Positions 54,527 to 61,881 of a stretch of 64,000 bases of DNA are shown here, piece by piece. Within the stretch, counting starts at the first letter, position 1; each line of letters starts with the position of its first letter. A program made the position numbers and the translations under genes. The stretch comes from Bacteroidales bacterium (lineage in GTDB: Bacteria > Bacteroidota > Bacteroidia > Bacteroidales > UBA1402): NCBI GenBank assembly GCA_017464285.1, contig JAFUDT010000009.1, forward strand, positions 89,445-153,444, in the 5' to 3' direction. The notes beneath the pieces are model-generated. The model searched no databases. It saw only the letters and a program-made list of their open reading frames with translations, and had not been told where the DNA came from.

Positions 54527-55233
54527 AGACAGATGCCCATACCCACTATATAGCAGACCGGGAGCATTTTGCAGGACTCCTGTGTATTTCCGCCCTGCAC
54601 CTGGATTGCCTGTCCTTGCCTTCTGCAGAGGCAGTACGCCGGCTGGCCTCCAGGCTCGCTGAACAGCAGTCTTTTAAGCAGGGTCGTCTGTTGTATTCCT
54701 GTGGCCTGCATCCGATGGATGTCCAGTCCGATCTTCGACCTGGGAAGGACGGGCTTGAACAGCTTTTATCGTTGCCCGAGATTTCGGTAATAGGCGAAAT
54801 AGGATTGCATCGGCCTTCGACGGTCCCCTTCTCAGATCAGGAGTCGTGGTTCGACTTCCAGCTCTCTGTGGCCGACAATCTACAAAAACCGGTGCTGCTT
54901 CACTGCGTCCATGCTATGGCCGAAGTGCTGGCCTATCGCCGTAAATATCCGCGGATCCCTGCCTGGATGGTGCATGGTTTTCGTGGTAAACCGCAGCAGG
55001 CCCTGCAATGGACCTCCCTGGACTTCTATCTGTCTTTCGGGCCCCGTTTCAACACGGCGGCAATGCAGGCCTGCCCTCCACAGTATCTGCTTCTTGAAAC
55101 AGATTCAGAAGGCCCTGGGCGGGCGCAAGACTTGTCTGCCGTCTATCAGCAGGCGGCAGACGTCTTATCCCTTCCTGTTGAAAGGATCGAATGTCAGGTG
55201 TCTAATAATCTCGCCCGTTTTATCGGGCGCTAG
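54523..55233 (+). CDS. TatD-family metal-dependent hydrolase
   Basis: 236 residues from ATG 54523 (ATGA overlap with yidD); a longer frame upstream is out of context. Metal ligands of the TatD/amidohydrolase barrel: DAHTHY (His6, His8), GEIGLHRP (Glu92), LLHCVHA (His127), MVHGFRG (His151) and LETDSEG (Asp194). Family members show 3'-5' exonuclease activity on DNA or RNA. In many Bacteroidota tyrS follows; here the run stops. Confidence 0.85.
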   Translation: MKTDAHTHYIADREHFAGLLCISALHLDCLSLPSAEAVRRLASRLAEQQSFKQGRLLYSCGLHPMDVQSDLRPGKDGLEQLLSLPEISVIGEIGLHRPSTVPFSDQESWFDFQLSVADNLQKPVLLHCVHAMAEVLAYRRKYPRIPAWMVHGFRGKPQQALQWTSLDFYLSFGPRFNTAAMQACPPQYLLLETDSEGPGRAQDLSAVYQQAADVLSLPVERIECQVSNNLARFIGR

Positions 55234-55279
55234 CCATAAGTGGCAGTATATAAAGAGACGAAATCACATTAAATGGTGA

Positions 55280-55310
55280 TTGTATACAGCATAGGGAGAC
55301 CCTACCTTTG
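55280..55310 (+). promoter_or_regulatory. Orphan promoter before the candidate small RNA
   Basis: TTG (55280-55282) and TACCTTTG (55303-55310), spacing 20 bases. No protein gene follows on this strand before the nikR gene 2 kb away, across an opposite-strand gene. Confidence 0.65.
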
Positions 55311-55316
55311 CGTATA

Positions 55317-55387
55317 GTAAAAGGTTATTGATTCAATGTATTAAACACTGCACCCCGGTACTCTTGGCATCGGGGTGCAGTTGTTTA
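55317..55387 (+). ncRNA. Candidate small RNA (about 70 nt)
   Basis: Start expected about 7 bases after the -7 element (near 55317); the end is a hairpin TAAACA-CTGCACCCCG (55342-55357) / CGGGGTGCAG-TTGTTTA (55371-55387). The only reading frame (ATG 55388) lies after the hairpin and is too short to matter. A standing alternative is that the hairpin is simply the terminator of the opposite-strand TonB receptor gene and the promoter is chance. No Rfam family is recognised. Confidence 0.4.
55342..55387. terminator. Hairpin between tatD and the TonB receptor gene
   Basis: 10-bp GC-rich core CTGCACCCCG/CGGGGTGCAG, extended by AAACA/TGTTT with one bulge; T-rich to both sides, so it may act in both directions. 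Confidence 0.7.
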
Positions 55388-55409
55388 TGGCAAAGTGCTT
55401 GACTTGAGG

Positions 55410-57278
55410 TTAGAGGCTGATGATGACTCCTGCCATAAACGAGGCTCCCGGCATGGGGTCGCCGACTATGATTTCATATTCTTGGTCCAGCAGATTCTCT
55501 CCTCTGACCCAGCATTTCAGATTCCGTGTCACCTGGTAGCCCAAGGTGGCATTCAACAGGCAGAAACTCTCTTTCCGGGGGCTGGCACCGACAGCCGTAT
55601 AAAGATTATCGACATACTGTAGCCCCAGTTGCATACTGAAAGGATCCAGCTCGTAGCGAACTCCTGCAAAACCGACATATTCCGGTGCCGAAAGGACTGG
55701 AGCCTCCATATGCAGATAGGCATGGTTGGTGCGGAGGCTGATCCGTCGGTTTACCTGCCAGGAGGCCTCGGCTTCGACCCCGTAGTTCTCGATTTCTCCA
55801 GTGTTGACATTCTTCCTGAGTGTCGTATTGGTCACAATCAGATTATCCCCCTTGATATAGTACAGATTGATGCCGTAGCTCAGTCGGTCGTTGAGCAGGT
55901 ACTGTTTCCAAGACAGTTCATAGTTCATGGTCCGTTCTGGCTCCAGTTCTTCGTTAGAAGGCGGATAAAGATACATTTCCCTCATGGTCGGATTACGGAA
56001 TCCTTTGCCGGCCATGGCTTTGAGTGTGCCGTCTTCAATCAGGCGGAAAACCAGTCCCGCCTGGGGAATCCATTCTGTGCCTGTCACCGAGTGATGATCG
56101 ACACGGATACCGGCATCAAGTGTCATCCAGCTGAACAGATCCTGGCGAATGTCGATATACGCCGCCAGGTCGTTGCGATGGGACTCGCCGCTCTGTTTGT
56201 TCGTGGTCGGCAGTTCCTCGCCGGTGGCTTTGGAAGTGTAATAGGCATGTCCGTAGATATGCTGATAGTCAACACCGGCTGTCAGACGGTTGCCCTCAAG
56301 CAGCTGCATGCTTTGATAGAGGGATACGCCGGCCAGATAATCCCTTGAGCGGAAATAGCGCACGGTGGGAGCAGTCGGATCGGCAGTGCCGTCATCTATT
56401 TTGTGCTGTCCGAAATTGGTGTACAGACTCAGAGATCCGCTGCTGCCGCCATAGTGATTGTCAAGGGCCATGGAGGCAAACCCTCGGGTAATCCACTGGT
56501 CGGCGTCGTATAGCGGGCTGCTGACAGTTCCGGGGTGGGATGCGTTGAAATGGTTCAGATTTGCGTCGGCAGAGAGCTTCCAGTGCTCACTGAGTTCATA
56601 ACCCCCTTTCAGATAGCCGCCGTATTGCTCGAAACCCATGCGGGGACGGTGATTGTCACTGCGGTTATACAAGGCGGAAGCCGTGCCGGAAAACCGTCCC
56701 TGCCTTTGCTGGTGGCTAATCTCCCCCTGCACCGTGCCATAACTGCCGGCGCCGGCCGTGAGATGTGTGCGCGAGCCGTCCTGGTCCATGCGTCGGGTGA
56801 CGATATTGACAACCCCGCCCATGGCATTGCTGCCGTAGAGGACTGAGGCAGGACCTCGCAGGACTTCGACCCTTTCGGCTATGCCCGTCTGGTAGCTGTC
56901 GGCGATGGGGTGTCCGTAGATACCTTGGTATTGCGGGTGGCCGTCGATGAGTACCATCATCTGCCCCGAACCGCCGCTCAGTCCGCGCATGTTGATGCCG
57001 CCGGCGGCATTTCCGCTTACTCCGTAACCCATCATCCCGCGGCTTGTGACTGTCAGGCCGGGGATTTCCTGCATCAGTGTAGGCAGAATGGAGGGTTGTA
57101 CATTTTCTGTCAGCACATCACGGTTCACCACGCTGACGGTCATCGGCAGATGACGTATGTCCGTGATTTGTCTGGCTCCGGTCACTACTTGATCTTTCAG
57201 AGAAATGACGCTGTCGGTCTGCGCACTGATACTGAGCATGGCACCACCCAGTATCAATAAGGAGAGCATTTTTTTCAT
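55410..57278 (-). CDS. TonB-dependent outer-membrane receptor (non-SusC type)
   Basis: 622 residues from ATG 57278; the upstream in-frame extension is promoter DNA. Signal peptide ending SISAQ (about 1-19), TonB-box-like QVVTGAR, plug domain about 30-155 (PGLTVTSRGMMGYGVSG, INMRGLSGGSGQMMVLIDG, RVEVLRGPASVLYGSNAMGG), then a 22-strand barrel ending in an aromatic-like VIISL. It lacks the carboxypeptidase-regulatory N-terminal domain of SusC proteins and has no SusD partner, so a metal chelate, siderophore or cobalamin cargo is more likely than glycan. It is divergent from a NikR-like regulator that probably controls it. Confidence 0.9.
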   Translation of the reverse strand: MKKMLSLLILGGAMLSISAQTDSVISLKDQVVTGARQITDIRHLPMTVSVVNRDVLTENVQPSILPTLMQEIPGLTVTSRGMMGYGVSGNAAGGINMRGLSGGSGQMMVLIDGHPQYQGIYGHPIADSYQTGIAERVEVLRGPASVLYGSNAMGGVVNIVTRRMDQDGSRTHLTAGAGSYGTVQGEISHQQRQGRFSGTASALYNRSDNHRPRMGFEQYGGYLKGGYELSEHWKLSADANLNHFNASHPGTVSSPLYDADQWITRGFASMALDNHYGGSSGSLSLYTNFGQHKIDDGTADPTAPTVRYFRSRDYLAGVSLYQSMQLLEGNRLTAGVDYQHIYGHAYYTSKATGEELPTTNKQSGESHRNDLAAYIDIRQDLFSWMTLDAGIRVDHHSVTGTEWIPQAGLVFRLIEDGTLKAMAGKGFRNPTMREMYLYPPSNEELEPERTMNYELSWKQYLLNDRLSYGINLYYIKGDNLIVTNTTLRKNVNTGEIENYGVEAEASWQVNRRISLRTNHAYLHMEAPVLSAPEYVGFAGVRYELDPFSMQLGLQYVDNLYTAVGASPRKESFCLLNATLGYQVTRNLKCWVRGENLLDQEYEIIVGDPMPGASFMAGVIISL

Positions 57279-57283
57279 AAGAT

Positions 57284-57294
57284 TCGTGTCACGA
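57284..57294. promoter_or_regulatory. Palindrome between TonB receptor and nikR starts
   Basis: TCGTG-T-CACGA, 6 bases before the receptor start, inside the predicted 5' UTR; a possible operator half-site. It does not match the E. coli NikR GTATGA-N16-TCATAC site. Confidence 0.35.
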
Positions 57295-57310
57295 TTTAAG
57301 AAAAGGGTGT

Positions 57311-57318
57311 TACTTTTG
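57311..57318 (+). promoter_or_regulatory. -7 element of nikR-like gene
   Basis: TACTTTTG; leader of about 55 bases. No good -33 box. Confidence 0.5.
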
Positions 57319-57325
57319 TACGCTG

Positions 57326-57357
57326 CAAAGATAAGGCATGGATTTGAAGCAGTCAAA
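57326..57357 (-). promoter_or_regulatory. Promoter of the TonB receptor gene
   Basis: Minus strand TTTG (57354-57357) and TATCTTTG (57326-57333), spacing 20 bases. It overlaps the nikR leader, so one regulator could control both. Confidence 0.7.
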
Positions 57358-57380
57358 TATTATAGATTAAATAAAGACAA

Positions 57381-57782
57381 ATGGCTCTTAAAAGATTTGG
57401 TGTCTCTTTGGACGAAGACATTCTGACCGCATTGGATGAATATGTCTCGACGAGTGGATTCAGCAACCGTTCTCAGGCATTGCGCTTCCTGATAGAGAAG
57501 AATATTGCCGAACAGAAATGGCAATGCAACCATATAGTCGCCGGGACGGTAATCATTATGTACGATCGCTCCCGCAAGGACATTGCCTCCCAGATAGACA
57601 GCATACAGCAGCAGTACAGCGATTTGATACTGTCTTCTTCTCAGTTCTACCTGAACCGGGATTTTTGCCTGCATACGGCAACTATTACAGGCGAAGCCTA
57701 CCGGCTGACAGCCCTGTCCGATCGTCTGACCGCCATCAAGGGCATCCGGCATGGCAAGCTGGTGATGGGGCGGGCCGATTAA
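57381..57782 (+). CDS. nikR: NikR-family ribbon-helix-helix regulator with altered metal site
   Basis: 133 residues. RHH DNA-binding part 1-45 (KRFGVSLDEDILTALDEYV, NRSQALRFLIEKN) and an ACT-like C-terminal domain 50-130. Aligned with E. coli NikR, the nickel ligands His76, His87 and His89 read Gln77, Gln88 and Tyr90; only Cys95 is kept (Cys96, in RDFCLHT). The tetramer-core pattern DIASQIDSIQ and the end GIRHGKL are normal. So the fold and DNA grip are retained but the classical square-planar Ni site is not. Likely represses the divergent TonB receptor gene. Followed by a hairpin terminator. Confidence 0.88.
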   Translation: MALKRFGVSLDEDILTALDEYVSTSGFSNRSQALRFLIEKNIAEQKWQCNHIVAGTVIIMYDRSRKDIASQIDSIQQQYSDLILSSSQFYLNRDFCLHTATITGEAYRLTALSDRLTAIKGIRHGKLVMGRAD

Positions 57783-57786
57783 ACAA

Positions 57787-57816
57787 AGCAGCCCGATCCG
57801 GAATGGTCGGGCTGCT
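57787..57816. terminator. Hairpin terminator between nikR and the sugar kinase gene
   Basis: AGCAGCCCGA (57787-57796) / TCGGGCTGCT (57807-57816), followed by ACAGTTTTT on the plus strand; bidirectional by position. Confidence 0.8.
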
Positions 57817-57836
57817 ACAGTTTTTGAGGATCAGGA

Positions 57837-58916
57837 TTATCTCTTGACACGGGCATTGCCGGCATAGATACTCCATATCTGGTCTTCATCGGCAGGCTGG
57901 CCGTAGTCAGTCAGGAAGGTCGTAGCCAAGGCACCGCTTGCCCAGCCGAACTGAATCCATTTTTCGGGTTCCCAGCCCTTCAGGATGGCGTAGAGCATAC
58001 CGCCTACATAGCCGTCGCCGCCACCGATGCGGTCCAGAACATGGATCTCCCGGGGCATTTCCACAAACCATTCGTCACCGGCCAGCATGATGGCACCCCA
58101 GTTGTGGCTGTTGGTGTTGTTGACCTGGCGCAGGGTGGTGGCAAATACAGAAGCATTGGGATAGGCGGCTTTGACGCGTTTGATCATTTCCTTGAAACTT
58201 TCGATCTTGGCTGCAATATCCTTGCCGCCGGCTTCCGGACCTTCGATGTCAAGGCAGAGCTGGAAGTCCTCCTCATTACCGATGAGGATGTCAGACAGAC
58301 CGGCAATTTCGCTGAAGATGTCGTGCAGCTCTTTCTCGCGGCCTACCCAGAAGGAAGCACGGTAGTTCAAGTCGAAGGAGATGAGTGAACCGTATTTTTT
58401 GGCAGCGCGGGCGATTTCCAGGCAGAAACGGCTGGTTTCGGGCGACAGGGCTCCGATCAGGCCTGAGAGATGAACAATCTGGACTCCTTCCTGACCGAAA
58501 ATGCGGTCCAGATCGAAGTCCTTGACATTCAGCGTACGGCCTACTTCACCGGCACGGTCGTTCCACACCCGGGGACCGCGTGAGCCATAGCCGCTGTCGG
58601 CAATGTTGATCTGGTGACGATAGCCCCAGGGACCGCCCTGAGCCACCTCGGGACCCTCGAAATCCATGCCGCGGCTTCTGAGGTTGGCCTTGATAAAGTG
58701 GGCAAACGGGCTGCCTTTGACAAAGGTGGTCAGCACCTTGACAGGCATGCCCAGAATGGAGGCGACGCTGGCCACATTGGTCTCGGCACTGGTGGCCTGA
58801 AGCTTGAAGGTGTCGCTCGAATGGACAGGCTGCCCGGCATCGGGAGTGATGCGCAGCCCCATACTGGTGGGAACCAGCATGGCGTACTTGGCGTTTTTCT
58901 TGAGTTTGAGTTCCAT
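57837..58916 (-). CDS. PfkB-family carbohydrate kinase (2-keto-3-deoxygluconate kinase-like)
   Basis: 359 residues. N-terminal PfkB signature region SAETNVASVASILG, central ISFDLNYRASFW (the 'DxNxR' of KdgK-type kinases), IGNEEDF, and the active-site loop DRIGGGDGYVGG with the catalytic Asp. The usual form is DTTGAGDAF; here RI and GG replace TT and GA, as in KdgK-type relatives. It phosphorylates a sugar acid or sugar with ATP in the cytosol; KDG is my best guess. No KDPG aldolase or uronate gene is adjacent. Own -7 element (TAACTTTG, minus, 58957-58964). Confidence 0.85.
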   Translation of the reverse strand: MELKLKKNAKYAMLVPTSMGLRITPDAGQPVHSSDTFKLQATSAETNVASVASILGMPVKVLTTFVKGSPFAHFIKANLRSRGMDFEGPEVAQGGPWGYRHQINIADSGYGSRGPRVWNDRAGEVGRTLNVKDFDLDRIFGQEGVQIVHLSGLIGALSPETSRFCLEIARAAKKYGSLISFDLNYRASFWVGREKELHDIFSEIAGLSDILIGNEEDFQLCLDIEGPEAGGKDIAAKIESFKEMIKRVKAAYPNASVFATTLRQVNNTNSHNWGAIMLAGDEWFVEMPREIHVLDRIGGGDGYVGGMLYAILKGWEPEKWIQFGWASGALATTFLTDYGQPADEDQIWSIYAGNARVKR

Positions 58917-58956
58917 GTTGTTTGAGTTTGAAGTATTTCGTTATAATCAGTGGGTT

Positions 58957-58964
58957 CAAAGTTA
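58957..58964 (-). promoter_or_regulatory. -7 element of the sugar kinase gene
   Basis: Minus strand TAACTTTG, 40 bases before the ATG. Confidence 0.5.
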
Positions 58965-58975
58965 GGGAAAAAGCG

Positions 58976-60022
58976 CTAATCTTCCAAATGCTTCCAGCCC
59001 TGGGCGATAATGTCGAATTCGTTACCGTCCCGGCTTATCAGACGGGATCCCTCCTCCTGGCGGCAAATGTAACCTATGATGCGGACATCTTTCCATGCAT
59101 CAATCCGTTCGTGCTCGCTCAGGGGAACAGTAAAGAGAAGTTCGTAGTCTTCTCCTCCGTTAAGAGCGGCCGTCGTAAGGTTCATGTTCATTTCTTCGCA
59201 CAGGGCAGCCGTCTGATAGTCGATGGGCAGTTTTTCCTCGAAAATGCGGCAACCGCAGCCGGATTGCTTGCAGATGTGCAGGATATCGGACGACAATCCG
59301 TCGGAGATGTCCATCATGGCTGTAGGAACGATGCCCATTTCGGCCAGCTTCTCGACAATATCCTTGCGAGCTTCAGGCCGAAGCTGACGTTCGAGTAGGT
59401 ATTCCTTGCCTTCGAAATCGGGATTGAAGTCTTTCTCGCCCTGAAACACGCGTTTTTCCCTTTCCAGCAGCTGAAGACCCATGTAGGCGGCCCCCAGGTT
59501 GCCCGAGACGCAGATAAGGTCGTGCTCCTTGGCTCCGCTACGCAGTACGGCTTTACCCTTTTCCACTTCGCCCAGGCAGGTCAGACTCAAGACCAGGCCG
59601 GTCAATGAGGAAGAGGTGTCGCCTCCAACCAGATCGACACCATAGTAGTCGCAGGCCGCCTGCAGCCCCTGGTAAATCTCGGCGACATCTTCGACCGAAA
59701 ACCGCTTGCTCAGACCGATGGAAACGACCAGTTGTCGAGGTCGGCCGTTCATGGCGCAGATGTCGGAAATATTGACTACGGCAGCTTTGTATCCCAAGTG
59801 CTTGAGCGGTACATAGCTCAAATCAAAATGGATGCCTTCGAGCAACAGGTCGGTGGTAACGAGCGTGTCGTTGTCTCCGTAGTTGATGACGGCGGCATCG
59901 TCTCCTATGCCGATTTTTGAGGACGGGTTTCTAAGGATGATTTTCTCTGTCAGCAGGTCAATCAGTCCGAACTCTCCGTATTGGCTTATCTCAGTGCGAT
60001 GAGGGTGAACGTCTTCGGTCAT
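58976..60022 (-). CDS. thiL: Thiamine-monophosphate kinase
   Basis: 348 residues. AIRS/PurM-like fold: GIGDDAAVI, VTTDLLLEGIHFDL, VNISDICAMNGRP, LVGGDTSSS, AMMDISDGLSSDILH and NGGEDYELLFTVP. Phosphorylates thiamine monophosphate to the active diphosphate. Last gene of sppA-lpxK-punA-thiL (2-base gap to punA). No TPP riboswitch is seen. Confidence 0.95.
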   Translation of the reverse strand: MTEDVHPHRTEISQYGEFGLIDLLTEKIILRNPSSKIGIGDDAAVINYGDNDTLVTTDLLLEGIHFDLSYVPLKHLGYKAAVVNISDICAMNGRPRQLVVSIGLSKRFSVEDVAEIYQGLQAACDYYGVDLVGGDTSSSLTGLVLSLTCLGEVEKGKAVLRSGAKEHDLICVSGNLGAAYMGLQLLEREKRVFQGEKDFNPDFEGKEYLLERQLRPEARKDIVEKLAEMGIVPTAMMDISDGLSSDILHICKQSGCGCRIFEEKLPIDYQTAALCEEMNMNLTTAALNGGEDYELLFTVPLSEHERIDAWKDVRIIGYICRQEEGSRLISRDGNEFDIIAQGWKHLED

Positions 60023-60024
60023 GT

Positions 60025-60831
60025 CTATAGTTTTGATATAAGTTCTTTGAACAGTAGAGTCATGCGGGGTTGTGCCATGCCGGCTGCGTCCTGTACCTCT
60101 TTATGGGAGTTTTCTTCACCTGCTTGGGCCACATTGGTTATGACCGATATGCCGAACACTTCCAGGCCGGCATGCCGGGCGATGATAGCTTCCGGCACGG
60201 TGGACATGGATACGGCATCTGCGCCCAGACTGCGCAACATGCGATATTCTGCCGGTGTTTCGAAGGACGGTCCTTGCCAGCCGACAAACACGCCCCGTTG
60301 CAATTTGATGTGATATTCTTCAGCCACTTGGTCGGCCAGATTACGCAGCCTCTTGGAATAGACTTCGGTCATGTCGGGAAATCTCGGTCCGATGCGGTCG
60401 TCATTCTTGCCGCGCAGCGGATTCTCAGGAAAAAGGTTGATATGGTCCTGAAGAACCATGATGTCGCCGATTCGGTAGTCGGGATTCAGGCCGCCGGCGG
60501 CATTGGACAGCAACAGGGTTTTAATACCTAGCAGCTTCATGGTGCGGATGGGAACGGCCAGCTCTTTCATGCTGTAACCCTCGTAATAGTGAAAGCGGCC
60601 CTGCATGACCATGACTTCCTTGTCTCCCAGTCGTCCGAAGACCAGATTCCCGTTGTGTCCTTCGACTGTGGATACGGGGAAATGCGGTATTTCACGATAG
60701 GGAATGACTTGAATTTCAGTCATGTCATTGACCAGCGCCCCCAGTCCGGAACCAAGCACCACGGCAATCTCCGGTCTCTTGGGGCAGTGTCGTTTAATCC
60801 ATTCTGCAGCTTGTAGAGAATGTTCGTACAT
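60025..60831 (-). CDS. punA: Purine-nucleoside phosphorylase (inosine/guanosine type)
   Basis: 268 residues, trimeric PNP family. VVLGSGLGALVND (phosphate site), EGHNGNLVFG, GRFHYYEGY (His), LSNAAGGLNPDY, GPSFETPAEYRML (Glu/Ala of the base site), and STVPEAIIARH. Splits purine nucleosides with phosphate for salvage. The start lies 38 bases inside the 3' end of lpxK. Confidence 0.95.
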   Translation of the reverse strand: MYEHSLQAAEWIKRHCPKRPEIAVVLGSGLGALVNDMTEIQVIPYREIPHFPVSTVEGHNGNLVFGRLGDKEVMVMQGRFHYYEGYSMKELAVPIRTMKLLGIKTLLLSNAAGGLNPDYRIGDIMVLQDHINLFPENPLRGKNDDRIGPRFPDMTEVYSKRLRNLADQVAEEYHIKLQRGVFVGWQGPSFETPAEYRMLRSLGADAVSMSTVPEAIIARHAGLEVFGISVITNVAQAGEENSHKEVQDAAGMAQPRMTLLFKELISKL

Positions 60832-61879
60832 GTTTTGTAATCATTTGGTTGAACAACGTTTCCTGTTCTCCGGAGAACTTCACTTCCATGCTCAGATAGC
60901 ACAGGCAGGAAGCCAGTTCTTCGGCAAGAGGCAGTTCCGGCAGCCGGCAAAAGTCTTTTTCTGTAGTGATGACCAGACCGTTGTTTTCCCTGACCTTCCG
61001 ACTGGCGGAGACCAGATGTTGTATATCTTTGTCAGTATAGCGGTGATGATCGGGGAAGGTGATCACTTCTGCCCGCTCGTCCAGCTGCCGGATATAGTCA
61101 CTGAAGGATTGCGGAGATCCTATGCCGCAAAAGGCCAGCAGAGGAATCCCGCTTTCTTTCAGAGTCGAGGGCTGCCCTCCGGCAAACCGGCATTTATCTG
61201 GGTAAGCCGGCAGAACAGCGGTATAGCGGATGTGTGAAAAAAACACCCCTTGTCCTTTTTCGGGGCGCAGGCGGGAGACAAACGCTTGCCTGTCCCCTTC
61301 GCTCAGGTTTTCGGGACATTTGGAGACAACGATAATATCGGCTCTTTTCATCCCTTGAACGGGCTCCCTGAGTCGGCCTGCCGGCAACAGGCAGTCGTCA
61401 AATACGGGTCGGCCGTAGTCGATGACCAACAAAGACAGGCTTGGTTTGACAGCCCGGTGCTGGAAGGCATCATCGAGCAGAATGACTTCCGTGTCGGGTT
61501 TGACTTGCCGTAGGTGTCGGATGCCTTCAGCCCTTTTTTCCTGGACAGCCACTGTGATGTCGGGGAACTTCCGGTGTATCTGCAAAGGCTCATCCCCTAT
61601 ATCGCAGGCAGAACTGCTTTCTGTGGCCATGACAAAGCCTCGGCTTCGGCGTCTGTATCCGCGACTGAGCAACGAAGTCTGAAAAGAAGCACTGAGCAGC
61701 CGGATGAGATATTCACTCATAGGCGTTTTGCCGGTTCCGCCCACCGTGATGTTCCCGATGCAAATAATGGGGATGTCAAAGCGAGCGGACTTCTTTATTC
61801 CTTTGTCGTACAAATAATTGCGCCATTTTACCAGGGCGCCGTACAACCAGGAGAACGGCAATAGAATGCCTTTGCCCAT
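60794..61879 (-). CDS. lpxK: Tetraacyldisaccharide 4'-kinase
   Basis: 361 residues. Phosphorylates the 4' position of the lipid A precursor at the inner membrane. N-terminal membrane-associated helix, then a P-loop GNITVGGTGKTP (42-53), GDEPLQIHRKFPD and ILLDDAFQHRAVKPSL, all LpxK hallmarks. This shows a Gram-negative outer membrane with LPS. It follows sppA by 2 bases and overlaps punA by 38 bases. Confidence 0.94.
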   Translation of the reverse strand: MGKGILLPFSWLYGALVKWRNYLYDKGIKKSARFDIPIICIGNITVGGTGKTPMSEYLIRLLSASFQTSLLSRGYRRRSRGFVMATESSSACDIGDEPLQIHRKFPDITVAVQEKRAEGIRHLRQVKPDTEVILLDDAFQHRAVKPSLSLLVIDYGRPVFDDCLLPAGRLREPVQGMKRADIIVVSKCPENLSEGDRQAFVSRLRPEKGQGVFFSHIRYTAVLPAYPDKCRFAGGQPSTLKESGIPLLAFCGIGSPQSFSDYIRQLDERAEVITFPDHHRYTDKDIQHLVSASRKVRENNGLVITTEKDFCRLPELPLAEELASCLCYLSMEVKFSGEQETLFNQMITKHVRTFSTSCRMD

Positions 61880-61881
61880 GC

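Noticed and set aside
57279..57380. Cobalamin riboswitch before the TonB receptor
   Set aside because: The leader is only about 45 bases from the predicted start site and has no B12-box or long fold.
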